DNA of 64,000 nt from Aurelia coerulea. Taxonomy: Eukaryota; Cnidaria; Scyphozoa; Semaeostomeae; Ulmaridae. The position numbers were made by a program, and so were the translations under genes. Of the stretch, positions 1 through 12,400 are shown in pieces (the stretch's first letter is position 1; every line of letters begins with the position of its first letter). The notes under the pieces are model-generated. The model saw only the letters and a program-made list of their open reading frames with translations, was not told the origin of the DNA and did no database searches. Location: positions 6,200,001 to 6,264,000 of the forward strand of contig CM076953.1 of assembly GCA_039566865.1 (NCBI GenBank), in the 5' to 3' direction.

Positions 1-976
1 ATTCCAAACAACTTGCTTCCGAAAAGACGCAGAGCTGACAAAAGTCTTTATAAGAATCTTCAGGGATCTGTGTATGACGTAAAGAATGAAATAAGCTGCA
101 GTTGAGACATGCCCAGAAACCTGTGAATAAACAAATCTAGGGTCATGCCACCTGTAATTAGCAGGTGTGACAACGCTGAGGAAAGATGCAGTTAAAATCG
201 AGCAGGGAAGGAAAAACACAGACACACTGATTATCAAATACATATAAACAAAAACAGAACACACAGAGGGGAGCAAATCCATTAGTGACACCCTTGGGAG
301 AGCAATCAATTGAAGCCTGGAATTTGAATGCGCAATGCCTGCACGCCATTGGCTGATTCCTATCGGCATACAAGCCACCGTTGATCACCATGGACACGAA
401 GTTCACACCTTCCCCTGCGAATATTGCCTATTTTTAGACAGCGACCTTTAAAAATGAAACAAAGAAGATATTTTAAAAGTTTCAAAAAGAACAAAAAACA
501 ACTCATGATGTAAAAAGGACGTGAGGTTTTACGAGTTCTGGGGCAATAGGATTTATTCAAAAACAGTTCTTTCGAAAAGTTATTGAACCTTACAAAAGAT
601 TAGGGGAAGTTGACCTAACAAATTAGCGACCTGAACTACGGTAAACAACATCGCAACAACCGCAACGGAGCAACCGACCAGACAGGCCAGAGAAGGGAGG
701 CGCCAAACCCCAGGGAACTGAGAGTCACATAGCTAGCTAGCTACTCGACAAGTCGAAATTTAAGAACACTCTGTTTATTAAGTAAGAGCCAAAAAATAAA
801 TTGAAATATAAATTGGAATTACTCTAAAGAATTCCATCAGGGGCATGGCCCCACACCTACCCCAACCCCAAGAATTTGCTCCGCTGCAGCGAACGCGAAT
901 TTACCCCCAACTCAACATGTCGCAGGGCATATTATAAAGGTGTTATGATCTGAAAAATAAATAAATAAACAACAAC
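1..976. other. No gene recognised; left-edge non-coding stretch
   Basis: Short open frames here show no family motif and no paired splice sites. A CTAG-rich patch (GCTAGCTAGCTA) lies near 730-745, and a GC-richer patch follows at about 840-925. On the minus strand a pyrimidine-rich tract ending in CAG lies just downstream of the stop of the neighbouring retroelement frame. I see nothing else to annotate. Confidence 0.5.
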
Positions 977-1723
977 TCACTCATCCTTGTCCAGTTCACT
1001 TAGCAGGGCTTCAACCGAAGTAAAAAATATAAATTTACCGTTTTTTAGTTTAGCTGCAAGATTGCAGTTTATGTCTGCAAAGGCAAAGTCTATTTCTGAT
1101 CTTTTCAGGTCTTGAACCGCGAGAAGTGTAGAAAGACGTTTCTTCGTTAAATCCAAGCGTATACGGGGACCATTTGCCACCTTTTTGCGATTTTTATATA
1201 CACTGGTACGATATTTGAAAGATTTGAAGCGAACTATAATCTGCTGGAACTTTTTGCCTTGATCATTTTCGGTAACTGGACCAATCCTATGAGCCCTGTC
1301 AATAGCATCAGCGCCAACACCACAGTTTAGCTTTTCAATGACTTTCTTAGTTTTCTGGAAACAGTTTTCCTTTGAGCCTACTGGGGGTAGTTCCATTCCA
1401 TGAATACGTAAACAGTGCCGACGGCTATATTGTTCTCCGTCGTCGATTCGACTCTCCAGTCTGTCCAGCACTGCCAGTTTACTTTCCAACACTTCAATTC
1501 TTTCTTCCAGGTAAGTGATTTTAGTTTCTTGCTCACTTATTCTTTTCATGAACGCATCAGACACGTCTTTGATTGCCTCTTGAATAAAGTCTTTACTTGG
1601 CAAATTTACAATTTGTTGACATAACGGCTTCAGGGCCTCTTCTATCAACTGCTTCACTTCGATGCGGCCTAGCGGTACATTTTTCGAACGAGTTGTTTCA
1701 GCAGGAGTCGTCATTGTGTGCAA
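977..1723 (-). CDS. LINE ORF1-like protein (coiled coil plus RRM-like domain)
   Basis: An intact 248-codon frame begins with ATG. Residues about 60-98 form a heptad-rich, charged coiled coil. It is followed by a basic segment with RRHCLRIHGM (101-110) and by IDRAHRIGP (141-149), both typical of the RNA-binding part of L1-like ORF1 proteins in invertebrate non-LTR elements. Such proteins trimerise and coat element RNA. No ORF2 (endonuclease or reverse transcriptase) follows downstream on this strand, so this is an isolated ORF1: either a truncated insertion or a retained single gene. The leader contains TTAATCAT-type short repeats (about 1735-1768). The family assignment rests on motif recognition; the absence of internal stops is directly seen. 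Confidence 0.72.
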   Translation of the reverse strand: MHTMTTPAETTRSKNVPLGRIEVKQLIEEALKPLCQQIVNLPSKDFIQEAIKDVSDAFMKRISEQETKITYLEERIEVLESKLAVLDRLESRIDDGEQYSRRHCLRIHGMELPPVGSKENCFQKTKKVIEKLNCGVGADAIDRAHRIGPVTENDQGKKFQQIIVRFKSFKYRTSVYKNRKKVANGPRIRLDLTKKRLSTLLAVQDLKRSEIDFAFADINCNLAAKLKNGKFIFFTSVEALLSELDKDE

Positions 1724-1783
1724 ATAGCAACCATTTAATCATTCATTTAATCATATTTAATCATATTCAACATCCCACCCTTG

Positions 1784-2302
1784 ATGGCATTCCGTAGAGA
1801 TAAGAACTTAAGAGATTCACTTGTACACACAAACCTTCGATCCTCAGACTCTCCTGGCACTTTTCCTTGCAATCATGGCCTCTGTCAAACATGTACCCAC
1901 GTCAGCCCAACAACTACGATCAACAATGGAAACAAGACCTTCACAATCAAAGCTACCTTTACGTGTTCGTCAACCAGCGTCATATATTGCATTTCATGTA
2001 CCCAATGCCACATCCTATGTATTGGAGAAACGTCTCGCCAAATCAACAACAGATTTGGCGAGCATGTGCGAAACGTTAAACATAAGATCCATCTGAACGA
2101 GCAACACGAAAATGACCCCGATAGCAACAACTCAAGACACTTTAATTCACCCAACCATTCAACTGATGACATGATGATTCTTGGCCTCCTTTTTGCCCCC
2201 ACGGACAGTAACAAAAGAAAGACTTTGGAGAAGCGCATAATTTTCAAACTTGGAACTCTCTTTCCTGCAGGACTTAATAAGCAGTTCAATTATTTACAAT
2301 GA
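1784..2302 (+). pseudogene. Penelope-like element fragment, GIY-YIG endonuclease domain
   Basis: An open frame of about 173 codons matches the C-terminal part of Penelope-like retroelement polyproteins. It has the conserved entry AFRRDKNLRDSLV, a CxHxxCxxC-like cluster (residues 30-38), a GIY-YIG core (VIYCISC, then CIGET where YIGET is usual), a catalytic-type Arg in NNRFGEH, and a closing FKLGTLFPAGLN segment. The frame is open upstream to about 1760, but no reverse transcriptase precedes it, so the copy is 5'-truncated. Its start abuts the leader of the opposite-strand LINE ORF1. This domain normally nicks target DNA; activity is doubtful for a lone fragment. Confidence 0.78.
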
Positions 2303-2502
2303 CATTATTCTAACCAACCCCTTCTCTTCCTCTCCTGTTCTTGTTGCTATGCATATCTATCCTATTATTCTTTCGTTTACGTCACACCGATTCCTTCAAA
2401 TTCGATTTTTATCTTTCGAATTTACTCTTCTTTTATCCTACATTCCACTAATCTTACTTTACTTGATAATGGGTTTAAGACCGAAACGTCGTACAAAATA
2501 AA
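2303..2502 (+). mobile_element. Penelope-like element 3' tail with hammerhead-like relic and AATAAA
   Basis: A pyrimidine-rich trailer follows the GIY-YIG stop. Near 2462-2494 it contains TTGATAAT, a short stem with loop, then CCGAAACGTC, the layout of a type I hammerhead ribozyme (CUGANGA, stem II, GAAAC, GUC). Two core positions deviate from the consensus, so it is probably dead. An AATAAA signal follows at 2497-2502. Confidence 0.45.
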
Positions 2503-2634
2503 ACTCTGTTCAAAGCTCGATTATTTATACTGTTATTTGTTTGTATTTTGTAAACAATAGGAAACAATAGAATTTCCGCCAGCACGGAAAATCCCTGACT
2601 GGAAACTGGCCTTTAGGAATCAATGCATATTTGT

Positions 2635-2952
2635 TTAAAGGGGCTCCTTCGTCAAAATGTAAACAAAACGATGATTTTTGCAGATTTTTGAAAGGTGATA
2701 ACACACAGGATTTTCGTATCTTTTTCAAAATAAAAGTTGCTTTTTGGGTACTAATCATTGTACTTCACTAAGGAACAAACCAAACATTCATATCTTCTAC
2801 GATTGCCCGGATATAAGTGGATTTTTAACGGTCGCTTTTTTGGTGGCTTGGGCGAAGCCACCAAACAAACTGCAGAGAACAATGGATGAACAATGGATAA
2901 TCGGCGACACGTTTAAGGATTTGTTTACTGTTTGACGACGGAGCCCCTTTAA
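2635..2952. mobile_element. MITE with TTAAAGGGGCTCC termini, copy 1
   Basis: A 318-bp non-coding element has inverted ends: TTTAAAGGGGCTCCTTCGTC on the left and GACGGAGCCCCTTTAAA on the right. Relatives lie at 6499-6746 and 50861-51183, sharing internal blocks such as GGCTTGGGCGAAGCCACC or its complement. Confidence 0.7.
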
Positions 2953-3116
2953 ACACAGTTCTGCGTAGAATGAAAGATGAAATAGATGTTGGCTCACCAT
3001 GCCACTGCGTGCAGAGGGGTCCATCCAGACTGAAACAAAAATTATACAGTTTTCACTTTGCGAATGGCTTTGAGTATGGCGATCAAGGCATGTCTAGGAA
3101 TTTTATCATAGAAATA

Positions 3117-3709
3117 CAGGGTATCCCAAAAAAATTTTGCCCCGTTTGCCTGAAGATTGCGACAAAGCAGCAATAGATTCTCGCCAAATTTGTGCATGAT
3201 GTTGCTCTTCAGATATTCAATTAAAGTTTGCTACCATCCCCATAAAAATCCGTTGGAAAATGATGGAGCTATGACCTTCAGGAGACCAAATTTGCCCAAT
3301 GACTGAAACCAGCGGTCGGTCATTTTGTCTTACTATTTTGCAGCGATAAATAGCTTCATGGATGCAAAATGAAGTAGCAGCCTCCAATGTCATAGATCTC
3401 GTGAAAATTCCGATAATCCCCAGAGAGTTCCACTATTTCTGACCTCACAGAAATTATTTCTTACCTCACATGAAGTTATTTATCACTGAAAATAGTAAGA
3501 CAAAATGGCCGGGCGCTGGTTTCAGTCAACAGGCAAATTTGGTCTTCTGAAGGTCATAACTGCATCATTTTTCAACAGATTTTTACGGGGATAGCAGCAA
3601 ACTTTATTTGAACATCTGAAGAGCAACATCATATAAAAGTTCGGCGAGAATCTTTTGCCCTTTGCTGCAATCTTTAGGCAAACGGGGCACAACTTTTTGG
3701 GACACCTTG
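3117..3709. mobile_element. Foldback element, GGGTNTCCC-type ends, copy 1
   Basis: About 593 bp with long inverted arms. The left arm has CAGGGTATCCCAAAAAAA, then CCCCGTTTGCCTGAAGATTG; the right arm mirrors it with AATCTTTAGGCAAACGGGG, then TTTTTGGGACACCTTG. TA dinucleotides flank both ends. A second copy lies at 52841-53189. Confidence 0.65.
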
Positions 3710-3784
3710 TAGACATTCCCTTTTCCGTTGTATCTCCCTCGCCTTCTACCATAGCCACACTATACGTAGCCTGCGTCGCAGACC

Positions 3785-4131
3785 GAATTCCAAATTCAGA
3801 AGCTGAGCAGAAGGCATCGTAATTCTTGCGTATTAAGGGCTTAAATAAAACAAAACAGCTCCTGAATCAAATAAAATCCACCAGACAGAATTTTTGATAT
3901 ACCCTTCTTCTTTTGTTATAAGCACGTAGCTTCTCTTAAAAACCGCCTTTCGCTTGCACAAGGCGAGCGTTTGCCCTCTAGTATCGAGGAAACTTTTGCG
4001 GCTTTGTTTGTTTTGAATTACTGGTTCAGAGAATTTCCTTTGTCTGCAGTCACTAATCGCTTTGAATTGAGGTGTCAATCAAATGAGACTGTTGCTATTG
4101 TATTACAAAATATGCCCATGTCCTCTTTATA
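3785..4131. mobile_element. Truncated hairpin element of the AACAAGG family
   Basis: Shares the right-arm sequence of the complete copies at 25436-26036 and 42607-43171, including CTGCAGTCACTAATCGCTTT and GAGGTGTCAATCAAA. The left arm is mostly missing. Confidence 0.55.
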
Positions 4132-4161
4132 GGAATTCCAAAAATCCTACACTTTCTCTCC

Positions 4162-4476
4162 CTAATGCAGGCACGTAGCAGCAGATAAATTGCAAATGAA
4201 GCTGTTTTCTTCATATTTGAATCCCGTAGAATTCGCCAGTGCTGTCAAATTTTTTATGCCATCAACGATTATAAAGATACAGCTGGATTCTGAACGACGA
4301 GTTTCAGATGTGTTTAGCCTAAACACACGAAAGGCAACAGGCAGGCTAAAGAAATTGTAAGCCACGCGCCAATTAGAGAGGAATTTCTCATTGAATTTGA
4401 TGATATTGGCCAGCTGATCTTCATCTTTGTTTATAAAAATCTTGTACAGCCACTTTAATTTTGATTTTGCTGCCAT
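4162..4476 (-). CDS. Unrecognised 104-codon open frame
   Basis: The frame opens with ATG at 4474-4476 (MAAKSKLKWLYKIF) and ends with a TAG stop at 4162-4164. Composition is protein-like: mixed hydrophobic and charged residues, no low complexity, and FIIVDGIKNLTAL near the end. I recognise no family. There is no signal peptide or clear membrane span. It lies on the same strand as, and downstream of, the FYVE-ankyrin exons, but I found no phase-compatible junction joining them. It may be a chance frame, a retroelement remnant or a terminal exon. Confidence 0.25.
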   Translation of the reverse strand: MAAKSKLKWLYKIFINKDEDQLANIIKFNEKFLSNWRVAYNFFSLPVAFRVFRLNTSETRRSESSCIFIIVDGIKNLTALANSTGFKYEENSFICNLSAATCLH

Positions 4477-4766
4477 TGGTCTTACAAAGCTCACCACAAA
4501 TTATCCTCTGACATGGATTTCAAGACAGATTATAGCAAAGTATGTTTACTCACACTGTTTGTTGTTTTTACATCTGCATTCCTATCCTGCAAAATGAATT
4601 TCGATTAGCTAGTTAGGTTGCTACTATTAAATGTACGTATAAATATGTCATATGTCGTTTTGATGGTTTGCATGTGCAAAGGATTATTGGCAGCACAGGT
4701 TCTTTAAACAAAACAAAAGAAGACACGTTTGAGGGATGTATTCTGAGAAATGTGTGAATTGATGTA

Positions 4767-5257
4767 CAGTAAAAACCCGCGTATAAGAACCTAGTGGATT
4801 AAGAACCTGTAGGCTGAAATTTTGCAATTAGACCCCCATTGTATAAGAACCCATTCAGCCTGGAATTTGAAATAGGTTCTTATTTGAAGAGATCACGGGG
4901 TCTTACAGGCTACACGCAGGCTAGGGTCATATTCACAATAGAAGTTTGTGAAAGAATCAAAAATGTTTATATTACCTGATGAGAAGCTTTTAAAAGCTTT
5001 TCTCTGGATTCTATAAACATTTCTGATTCTTCCACAAATTTCTGTTGGGAATAATACCTCATAAACTCAAGTGATGTGAACTGACAGTAAATAATAGACC
5101 TGAAGTTAGAATCTGAAGAAATTCCTGAAAGCCCTGAATAAAATAAGAACCAATTTAAGAACCTGAACAGCCCCATTTCCCACTAAATACCCAAAACATA
5201 AGAACCTAGTTAGGCTGACTTCCAAAATTGTAGGTTCTTATATGTGGGCTTTTACTG
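4767..5257. mobile_element. Tigger-like non-autonomous DNA transposon, copy 1
   Basis: A 491-bp element begins CAGTAAAAACCCGC and ends with the complement GGGCTTTTACTG; TA flanks both ends. The interior repeats short modules in both orientations: AAGAACCT, AGGTTCTTAT, and CAGCCT or AGGCTGA. No coding capacity. Confidence 0.75.
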
Positions 5258-6389
5258 TATCGGATAGCCTGCTTCACAGATAAAATGGATGAAAAGAACC
5301 ATAACTCTTCTCTTTCTTTTCATTGCATATTCTTTGTTTTATTTCGTGTCTAATTTTGGTCTGCAGGAGATATGTGTAAGTTGACACCCCAAGCAGCTTC
5401 ACTTCATGCAATTTTGCAGTTGTCTTGTGTAGTAGTCCTTGATTGCAGTTATACCTTATTGTAATTTAGTAGTTTCTGTTGATTGAATGTACAGAATTGT
5501 TCGACATTTGAATAAATATTGAAAATAACAATAAAATATACAGGCTCCTGGTTAGATCACCTGTTGCTAAGATTTTAAATTAATTTTTGACGCCAGAATC
5601 TTGCGAATCCACTAAGAATTCACGGAGTTACAAGCTTTTGAAGTTCAAGAATGTGGGAAAGCTGAAACCAAACGCCCCTAACTGACTTGTTTTTTAAAAA
5701 GATGTCCCAAAATCAAAGTAAAAGAAGACTGTCCAATGTTTTACCTCTCGTTGATACCAGAGCAAGCCAATTAGGATTTTAAAAGAAGTTCAATTCTTGC
5801 AACCGTCGCCAAAATGTACTTAAGAATGCAAGTATACAAAAACATGGAAAACTTAATTGATGAGAGACGGGGCCATTCCCAATTTTGCTCAACACAGGAT
5901 TCCTCCAAGCATCTATAACTTTAATTCAATGTTAGAGAAAGCTAGTTTATAGAAATTGCTTCTTAAATTTCATAGATTCGCTTTGAATAAACTAGATCCT
6001 ACTTTCACAAAATATGCAATTTATGGGCGCCTGGTTTCAGCTTTCGCACAAACTTGAAATTCAAAAGCTCGTAGCTCCGTTGAATATTTAGCCGATTTGC
6101 TAGCTTCTGGTATCTAAAATTAATGAAAAATCTCAGCAATATGGTGATCTTACCATGGAGCCCGTTCATTACTTCCTTTTTTTATATAATTAATCAAACG
6201 TCGAACAACTTTTTTGGACACCCTGTACCAAAAATGCAAAAATAACTCTCCCTTGGTTATGGTCTGTGACGCAAGCTGGCTATCAAAAAAATTCCGCAAA
6301 AGAGACAAATTCTTAAAATTCAGGAAGGAATACAACGACATTCCACTTATAGACAACGGGTATCCCAACCGTTGTGATATATTCCTTAC
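5258..6389. other. Non-coding; possible decayed foldback element
   Basis: No gene is visible. A block from about 5700 (GATGTCCCAAAA) to 6229 (TTTTTTGGACACCCTGTAC) carries ends resembling the GGGTGTCCC foldback group, but I could not match its arms over much length. The rest is featureless AT-rich DNA. Confidence 0.4.
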
Positions 6390-6460
6390 CAGAAGCAGGG
6401 CACAGCACGTCAGATGACCACGTTCCGCCGTATGAAACAACGGAGTGTTCTTGTTACTGT
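6390..6460 (-). CDS. FYVE-ankyrin gene exon 6 (ankyrin repeat)
   Basis: A 71-nt exon. The acceptor is CCCTTCTAG and the donor is CTG|GTAAGG. The split codon with the previous exon gives Asp, then SNKNTPLFHTAERGHLTC, a canonical ankyrin helix pair. It ends in phase 0 after CALLL, so at least one more exon must follow. Confidence 0.8.
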
Positions 6461-9400
6461 CTAGAAGGGAAGGGAAAAATGTATCAGAGAAATTTCGCTT
6501 AAAGAGGCTCCGTCGCCAAACAATAAACAAATCCGTAAACTCGCACGTGTCACCAATTATCGATTGTTTTCTGCAGTTTGTTTGGTGGCTTCACCCAAGC
6601 CACCAAAAAGTGACCGTTAAAAATCCACTTATATCCGAGCAATCGTAGAAGATTTTCATTTTGAAAAAAATATGAAAATCCTGTGTGATATCAACTTTCA
6701 AAAAACTGAAAAAATATCGTTTTGTTTGGTGACGGAGCCCCTTTAATTTCTGCAAACAGAGATACAGAAGCAGACCACAGCTGAGCAGAAGTGAGTAGAG
6801 TAGGGCAGATCAGATCCGGGTAGATCAAAGCAGGGATGGGCAGGGCTGAGCTAAAAGCTAAGATAGAAAAAGCGATAACTACGGTGACAGTCATAAGTCT
6901 AGCGGAAAGGTGAAGAGCAAAATGGTGCGCGGGGCTAGGCAGGATCGCATAAAATACCTGTACTGTTAACGTCAGCTCCCATATCCAGTGCAATCACTAA
7001 CACATGGTCATCACCTGCAATGCAAAAGATTAGAGCCATTAAATACAAAAATTATTATATTTAGGCTATTCCATATTTTATGTTTCTTTCATTCAAGGAA
7101 GGTTGTTCTTCAGCAGAAGCTGGTTTTCCTCGTTAAGAGGCCTTCTACCAAAAGCATTTATTACAATCTGCAATAAATTATGTCAAACTAAACCCTAATA
7201 GATGATAACGCTAAGATGGCGGCAGCGGGATGGACCTTTTTACCAAGATACTTTGGGTTCTTTAATCGAAAGCCTATAGAATCGTTTTAGAATCATAACG
7301 CAGTGCATCTTGGTATAAAATTCTCAACGCCACCTTTAGCGTTATCGTCTGTCATAAACTGACAACCATAACACTAAAGCCTGCATACAACAAAATTTAT
7401 AATTTACAGTTAGAAAAGTATTCACGTCCCTAAATAGGGGACTCATTCATTATCTAGTCAGGGGTGAGAACCGAAGAGAAATTAGTTGGGCAAAACAATA
7501 TAAAATTTCTCTGCAAAAAATTTTGGGTAAAATGTAGCCAATTTTTTCTAGAGCTCTAGACATTGTTTGTGCACCAAAGATGGAAAAATATTCTACCTGA
7601 TCCCAAGTAAGACTGAAGATGATCACCCATGATCGTCATCAACGTTTTCATTGAAAAAGAACGTTTGAATAATGCCCAGGAAAAAAAGGATCTTCCAGGT
7701 GAATTGCTACATCTCCAGTTTGGGTAAAATATTTCCCATGATATAATTGCTTGGTGTGTGGTAAAAAAACGTGCAAATGCTCGTAGCTGGGTAAAAGATA
7801 TTTTCACAGTCAAATAAATTTCTTTCCGGTCCCAACCCCTGGCTAAATAATGAACAGTCTCTAGATTGTTCAAACTATTAAGGGATGATATGCCTGCTGA
7901 GACTCCGATTAAAAGACCAAGATATGGAATGGATTTAAAAGAAAGCAGGACCATTGTAATGATAACGATGAAGATACTACAGAGATAGATTGGTCATATA
8001 AAATAACTAACGAAAAACTCTACGAAATAACTAATACAGTCGATATAACCACCTATTATGAAAAACAACAGAAGCAATGGATAGCACATGTCATCCGGAG
8101 AGAGAACGACCACCCCTGTAAGATGCTGACCTTCCACACAAACAAGATCAAAAGAAGAGGCCGAAAAGCACCTTCTATACTAGAAAAAACCATATTGTCA
8201 AGTAACATAAGTAAAGGAAAATTCCTGTCTGACTGCTTCAAGAAAGGATGAAAAAAGTAACTCTTGATGAAAGATCAACTGAAACAGTGATACTGTAATA
8301 GTCAATGATTGCCAATTGCTTCCAAATTTGGAAGCGGCTAATTCTAATTATTATTATTATTATCATAAGGCTTGAAGACTAATTCAGCCACAGGGGGTCC
8401 AGGGGGAAAAAACCACAGGGGGTCCAGGAGTGTCAGTAAAGACTGTAGTTTTGGTTTCTTTGGTTCCCTGCGATCCGGTTTATGAAAACAACAGCTGTGT
8501 AATTTGATACAGAAAACATCATCGTTGCAGTCGGGCTGCCAGCCATTGTTAAGATGTGCAGGATTTGAAGACACCGCGAGCTCAAACCGCAGCCAATGAG
8601 ACAACAGCTCTCGCATAACAAAAGTTTTTCTACTGTAACAATAGCAGGCCGACCGCAATGATGATGTAATCTGTATCAAATTACACAACTGTTGTTTTCA
8701 TAATCCGGATCACAGGGAACCAAAGAAACCAAAACTACAGTCTATAAGGCTGGACCCTCTGTGGTTCAGCCTTATACAGCACAAAAGCAGACCAAAAATA
8801 TGTGCAAAGTGCAGTCTCTCACCGTTTTTAGCAGCTTCAAATAAAATATTTTCTCTTTGCTCGCCATTCATCAGCCTTGAGTATAACGAAGTTTCATCAT
8901 TACCTGTAAAAGTAGTAAATATAATAATATAGAGATGCATACATTATACAGTTGTAACGAGGGCGTCAGGACACCCATGTATTGATTAGATCTTTATATA
9001 CCTTGTCTTAATCTTTGTTTTTCTCTTTGTTTTGTCTCAATGTGTATCTTCAGTTGGCATAACTGTTTTGTTGTTTGGCTATTCAAATCTAACTCACTTG
9101 TATTCCTGTTTGTTAGTGCACCTTCGCGGAAGGAGAGGTTTTAAACTGGAAACCACATTTCGAAACCTTTTCTTCTGCGTCATGTGACCAGGGCATAAAA
9201 ATATTCGCAAGCTACCGTAGATCGAAGATGTGTTGATAAAAATGGTAACGATTTTTTTCGACTTCTATACGACACAAAAACAATTGAACTAAATCACATT
9301 CTACATTATCTTTCTACTTCTGTTTGCATTGAAGAATATGTCAAATTTTCGTCTGAAAATGATCACAGCGAATTGCTCTTATATTCCTATTTACCGTGAG

Positions 9401-12400
9401 CAGCGTCTGAAGAAAGGAGCAAGTAATGACTGTTACTTGACATAATTTTTAAGTTTTCAGCTGACGACTTACTTTTACCATATTTTGCTTCTTCAATAGC
9501 AATTAATGCTTTTTCTTTGCTCAGATCATCTTCTCGTTGGCGCAAATGACACCTTGTGCAAATCTGGAATGGAAACGAAAGTTTAAAGGGAGTACAAAGA
9601 CCAGCATGCTTTGCGCGAAGTCAGCGACTTGCTCTGTACAGCTTCCCAAAACAAAAATAAACGATGGCAAAGACTGCTGGTCTTTGTACTCAGTATAAAG
9701 GGACAATAACAGAAGGACGGTGGGGACTTTAAAAATAATACCGATTAGAAACACATGCAAAAGGAATGATAACATTACATTGAAAATCATTTTGAAACTA
9801 AGGCCCAGTTTAAACATCGTCTTTTGGCGTGTCGAATCTAATAGATGCTGCTAAAAACTTCTAACTGTCCATCAAATTCGACATAAAAACGATGTTTAAA
9901 TCACTTGCCGTTTTGAAATGATAAAACGGCAGGAGTTCACGAGCTCTGCCGTATCAAATGGCAGAAAAACGACTTGATTTAAACATAGTATTTCTGCCGC
10001 GTTTAATTAATCAATTCTACGCCATGGTCCGCGGTTTCTACGTGTGATAAGCCATCGCGCTTGTACATTTTGAAAAATGGCCATTTGCCATTTTAATCAT
10101 TTTACGACACGGCAAAAAACGATGTTTAAATCAGATTTTTAGACACGGCAGATTCTGCTGTTGTTAATAAAGTTCGATTCCCTAAGCAAGGACAGATTTG
10201 GTAAAACAATAGCACGAGTTGCTTTTGATTGACACCGCAATTCAAAGCGATTAGCGATCGCAGACAAAGGAAATTCTCTCAACCAGTAGTTCAAAACAAG
10301 CAAAGCCGCAAAAGTTTCTCTGAAACCCAGGTAGCTAGCTCATTCGTTGTGCATTCCATATATTGTTTTTAAGAGCAAACATGAGCATCTATCGAAAGAA
10401 GAAGAAGGATATATTTACACATCTGCCTCGGACATTTCATTTCTTTGGTTAAAAAGCCGATTGGGAGGCAATTCAATTCTCTTATCTTTTTGGTTGTAAT
10501 GAAAACACTTACTACTCGGCTTCTTAACAAAAGAAATAAAATGCCCGTGGTAGATGTGAAGATATATCATTCTTCTTTCGATATATGCTCCTGTTTGCTC
10601 TTAAAAACAATTTCTGGAATGCATGACGAGCGCTCTAGCTACTTGGGTTTCAGAGAACTTTTGCGGCTTTGTTTGTTTTGAATTTATGGTTGAGAGAACT
10701 TTCTTTGTCTGCGATCGCTAATCGCTTTGAATTGCGGTGTCAATCAAAACCAACTCGTGCTATTGTCTTACCAAATCTGTCCTTGTTCAGCTGGTATGAA
10801 TGGCAATGTGATCTTTATTTGGCTTGAAAGAAACTTTGGGTTTTCACCTTGTGTACTTTCAGAATTCATACAGACGACATGATGTCACAGCAGCGTTGAA
10901 AACACGATGCCACCTTGTTCTTGAGGTAAATCAAACAGCCGTAAAACTATTGCAACATAAAAACGCTGTAATGCTGAAAAATACTGATAATGTCGAAAAA
11001 GCACACAATGGAATTATAGTGAAATACCTAACGTTCCTTCCAAGCCATTTAATTAAAAAACATGCAATACAGTAGAAACCCGCATAAAAGAACCTAGGTT
11101 TTTTCTGGGCAGCCTGAATTGGTTCTTAATTAAATGGCTGCTATTCTAAATTCCAGCCTGTAAGGTTCTTAAAAAGGTTCTTATATACGAGCAGGCCTTG
11201 CACACATTAACACTGTTTTCCAGCCCAAGAATTCTTGAGATTTCTTGAGAATTCTTGAGAACAAATCTGTTGTACCAATGAAGAAGTCTGATCAGGATGT
11301 GAAGGATTCTAAACATTCTTGTCATTTTAATAATTTACATTACAGCTATTATATAAGAACCTTTCCCAGTTTCAGCCTCTTAGGGGTTCTTATTTAGGGG
11401 GTTTTAAAGATTGAATTTCAGCCTCTAGGTTCATATAAAAACAGGTTCTTTTATGCGGGTTTCTACTGTAGCCATTTAGATCATATTTTGAAAGATCGGA
11501 TAACAATGCTCAAGACAACTTATTACCTTCTTTCCTTGAACAAGCATATGGCAAGTGAGGCAAACAGCTGACCCACATGATCGACAATGTGACCTGAAAT
11601 TAAACAGTAGAATTTATCAAAAAGGTATGACATACCACGACTGAGTTAGCATAGGTTCCAAATCTTTATCTTAGCATAAAAAGGTGGGTGTAAAATTCAA
11701 TGACCTATTTCTTCTGATTGAATGGCTTGGAAGGAACTTTAGATACTTATCTATAATTCTACCGTTCGACTATTCAGAAATTTTGAATATTTTTCGAAAT
11801 CGCAGCGTATCTTACATTTCAACATCATTTGAGGATGTGACGTCATCAAATTTCTAAATCATAAACCAGATGAGTGACAGACTCTTGCTTGATACCATAT
11901 TGTAGGCATTCATAAACTATGGGTTTTTTTTTCGAAATTACTTCATGTTACATCAAACATTTTAGAAATTACGATGGTTTCAAGTTTTTTTGAAAATTTG
12001 TCTTGAATTCTTGAAAAAGAAGAAAAACACTCTACTTCTGAAACTGTTGAAGATTTCAGAAAATTCCAACGTTGGAATTAAAGAGAATTAGCTAAAGTTT
12101 CTTTGAAGTCATTCAGTTCAAAGAAATAGGTCACTCAATTCTACACCAGCCATTTTAAAGGGAATAGACATAGCTATATTTCGTAACCGCTATAAATAGG
12201 CTGAAGAAACGCCCACAAATCCATTGTTTCTTCAGCTACACAATGAGACCGGATGCGTCAAAGTGGTCGAGTATAATGGAATATATTTTTGACCTGGCCC
12301 GGGCCAGCTTTTAACTATGTCGATTCCCTTTAAATATTTGGAACCTATGCTGACTGAGTTCAAATGAATCCACGAAATAGGGTGACATCAGTTGACCATA

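Noticed and set aside
8344..8940. Several overlapping minus-strand frames as a small gene
   Set aside because: Most of the span is the foldback element; only the 81-nt exon at 8823-8903 has proper splice sites and homology.
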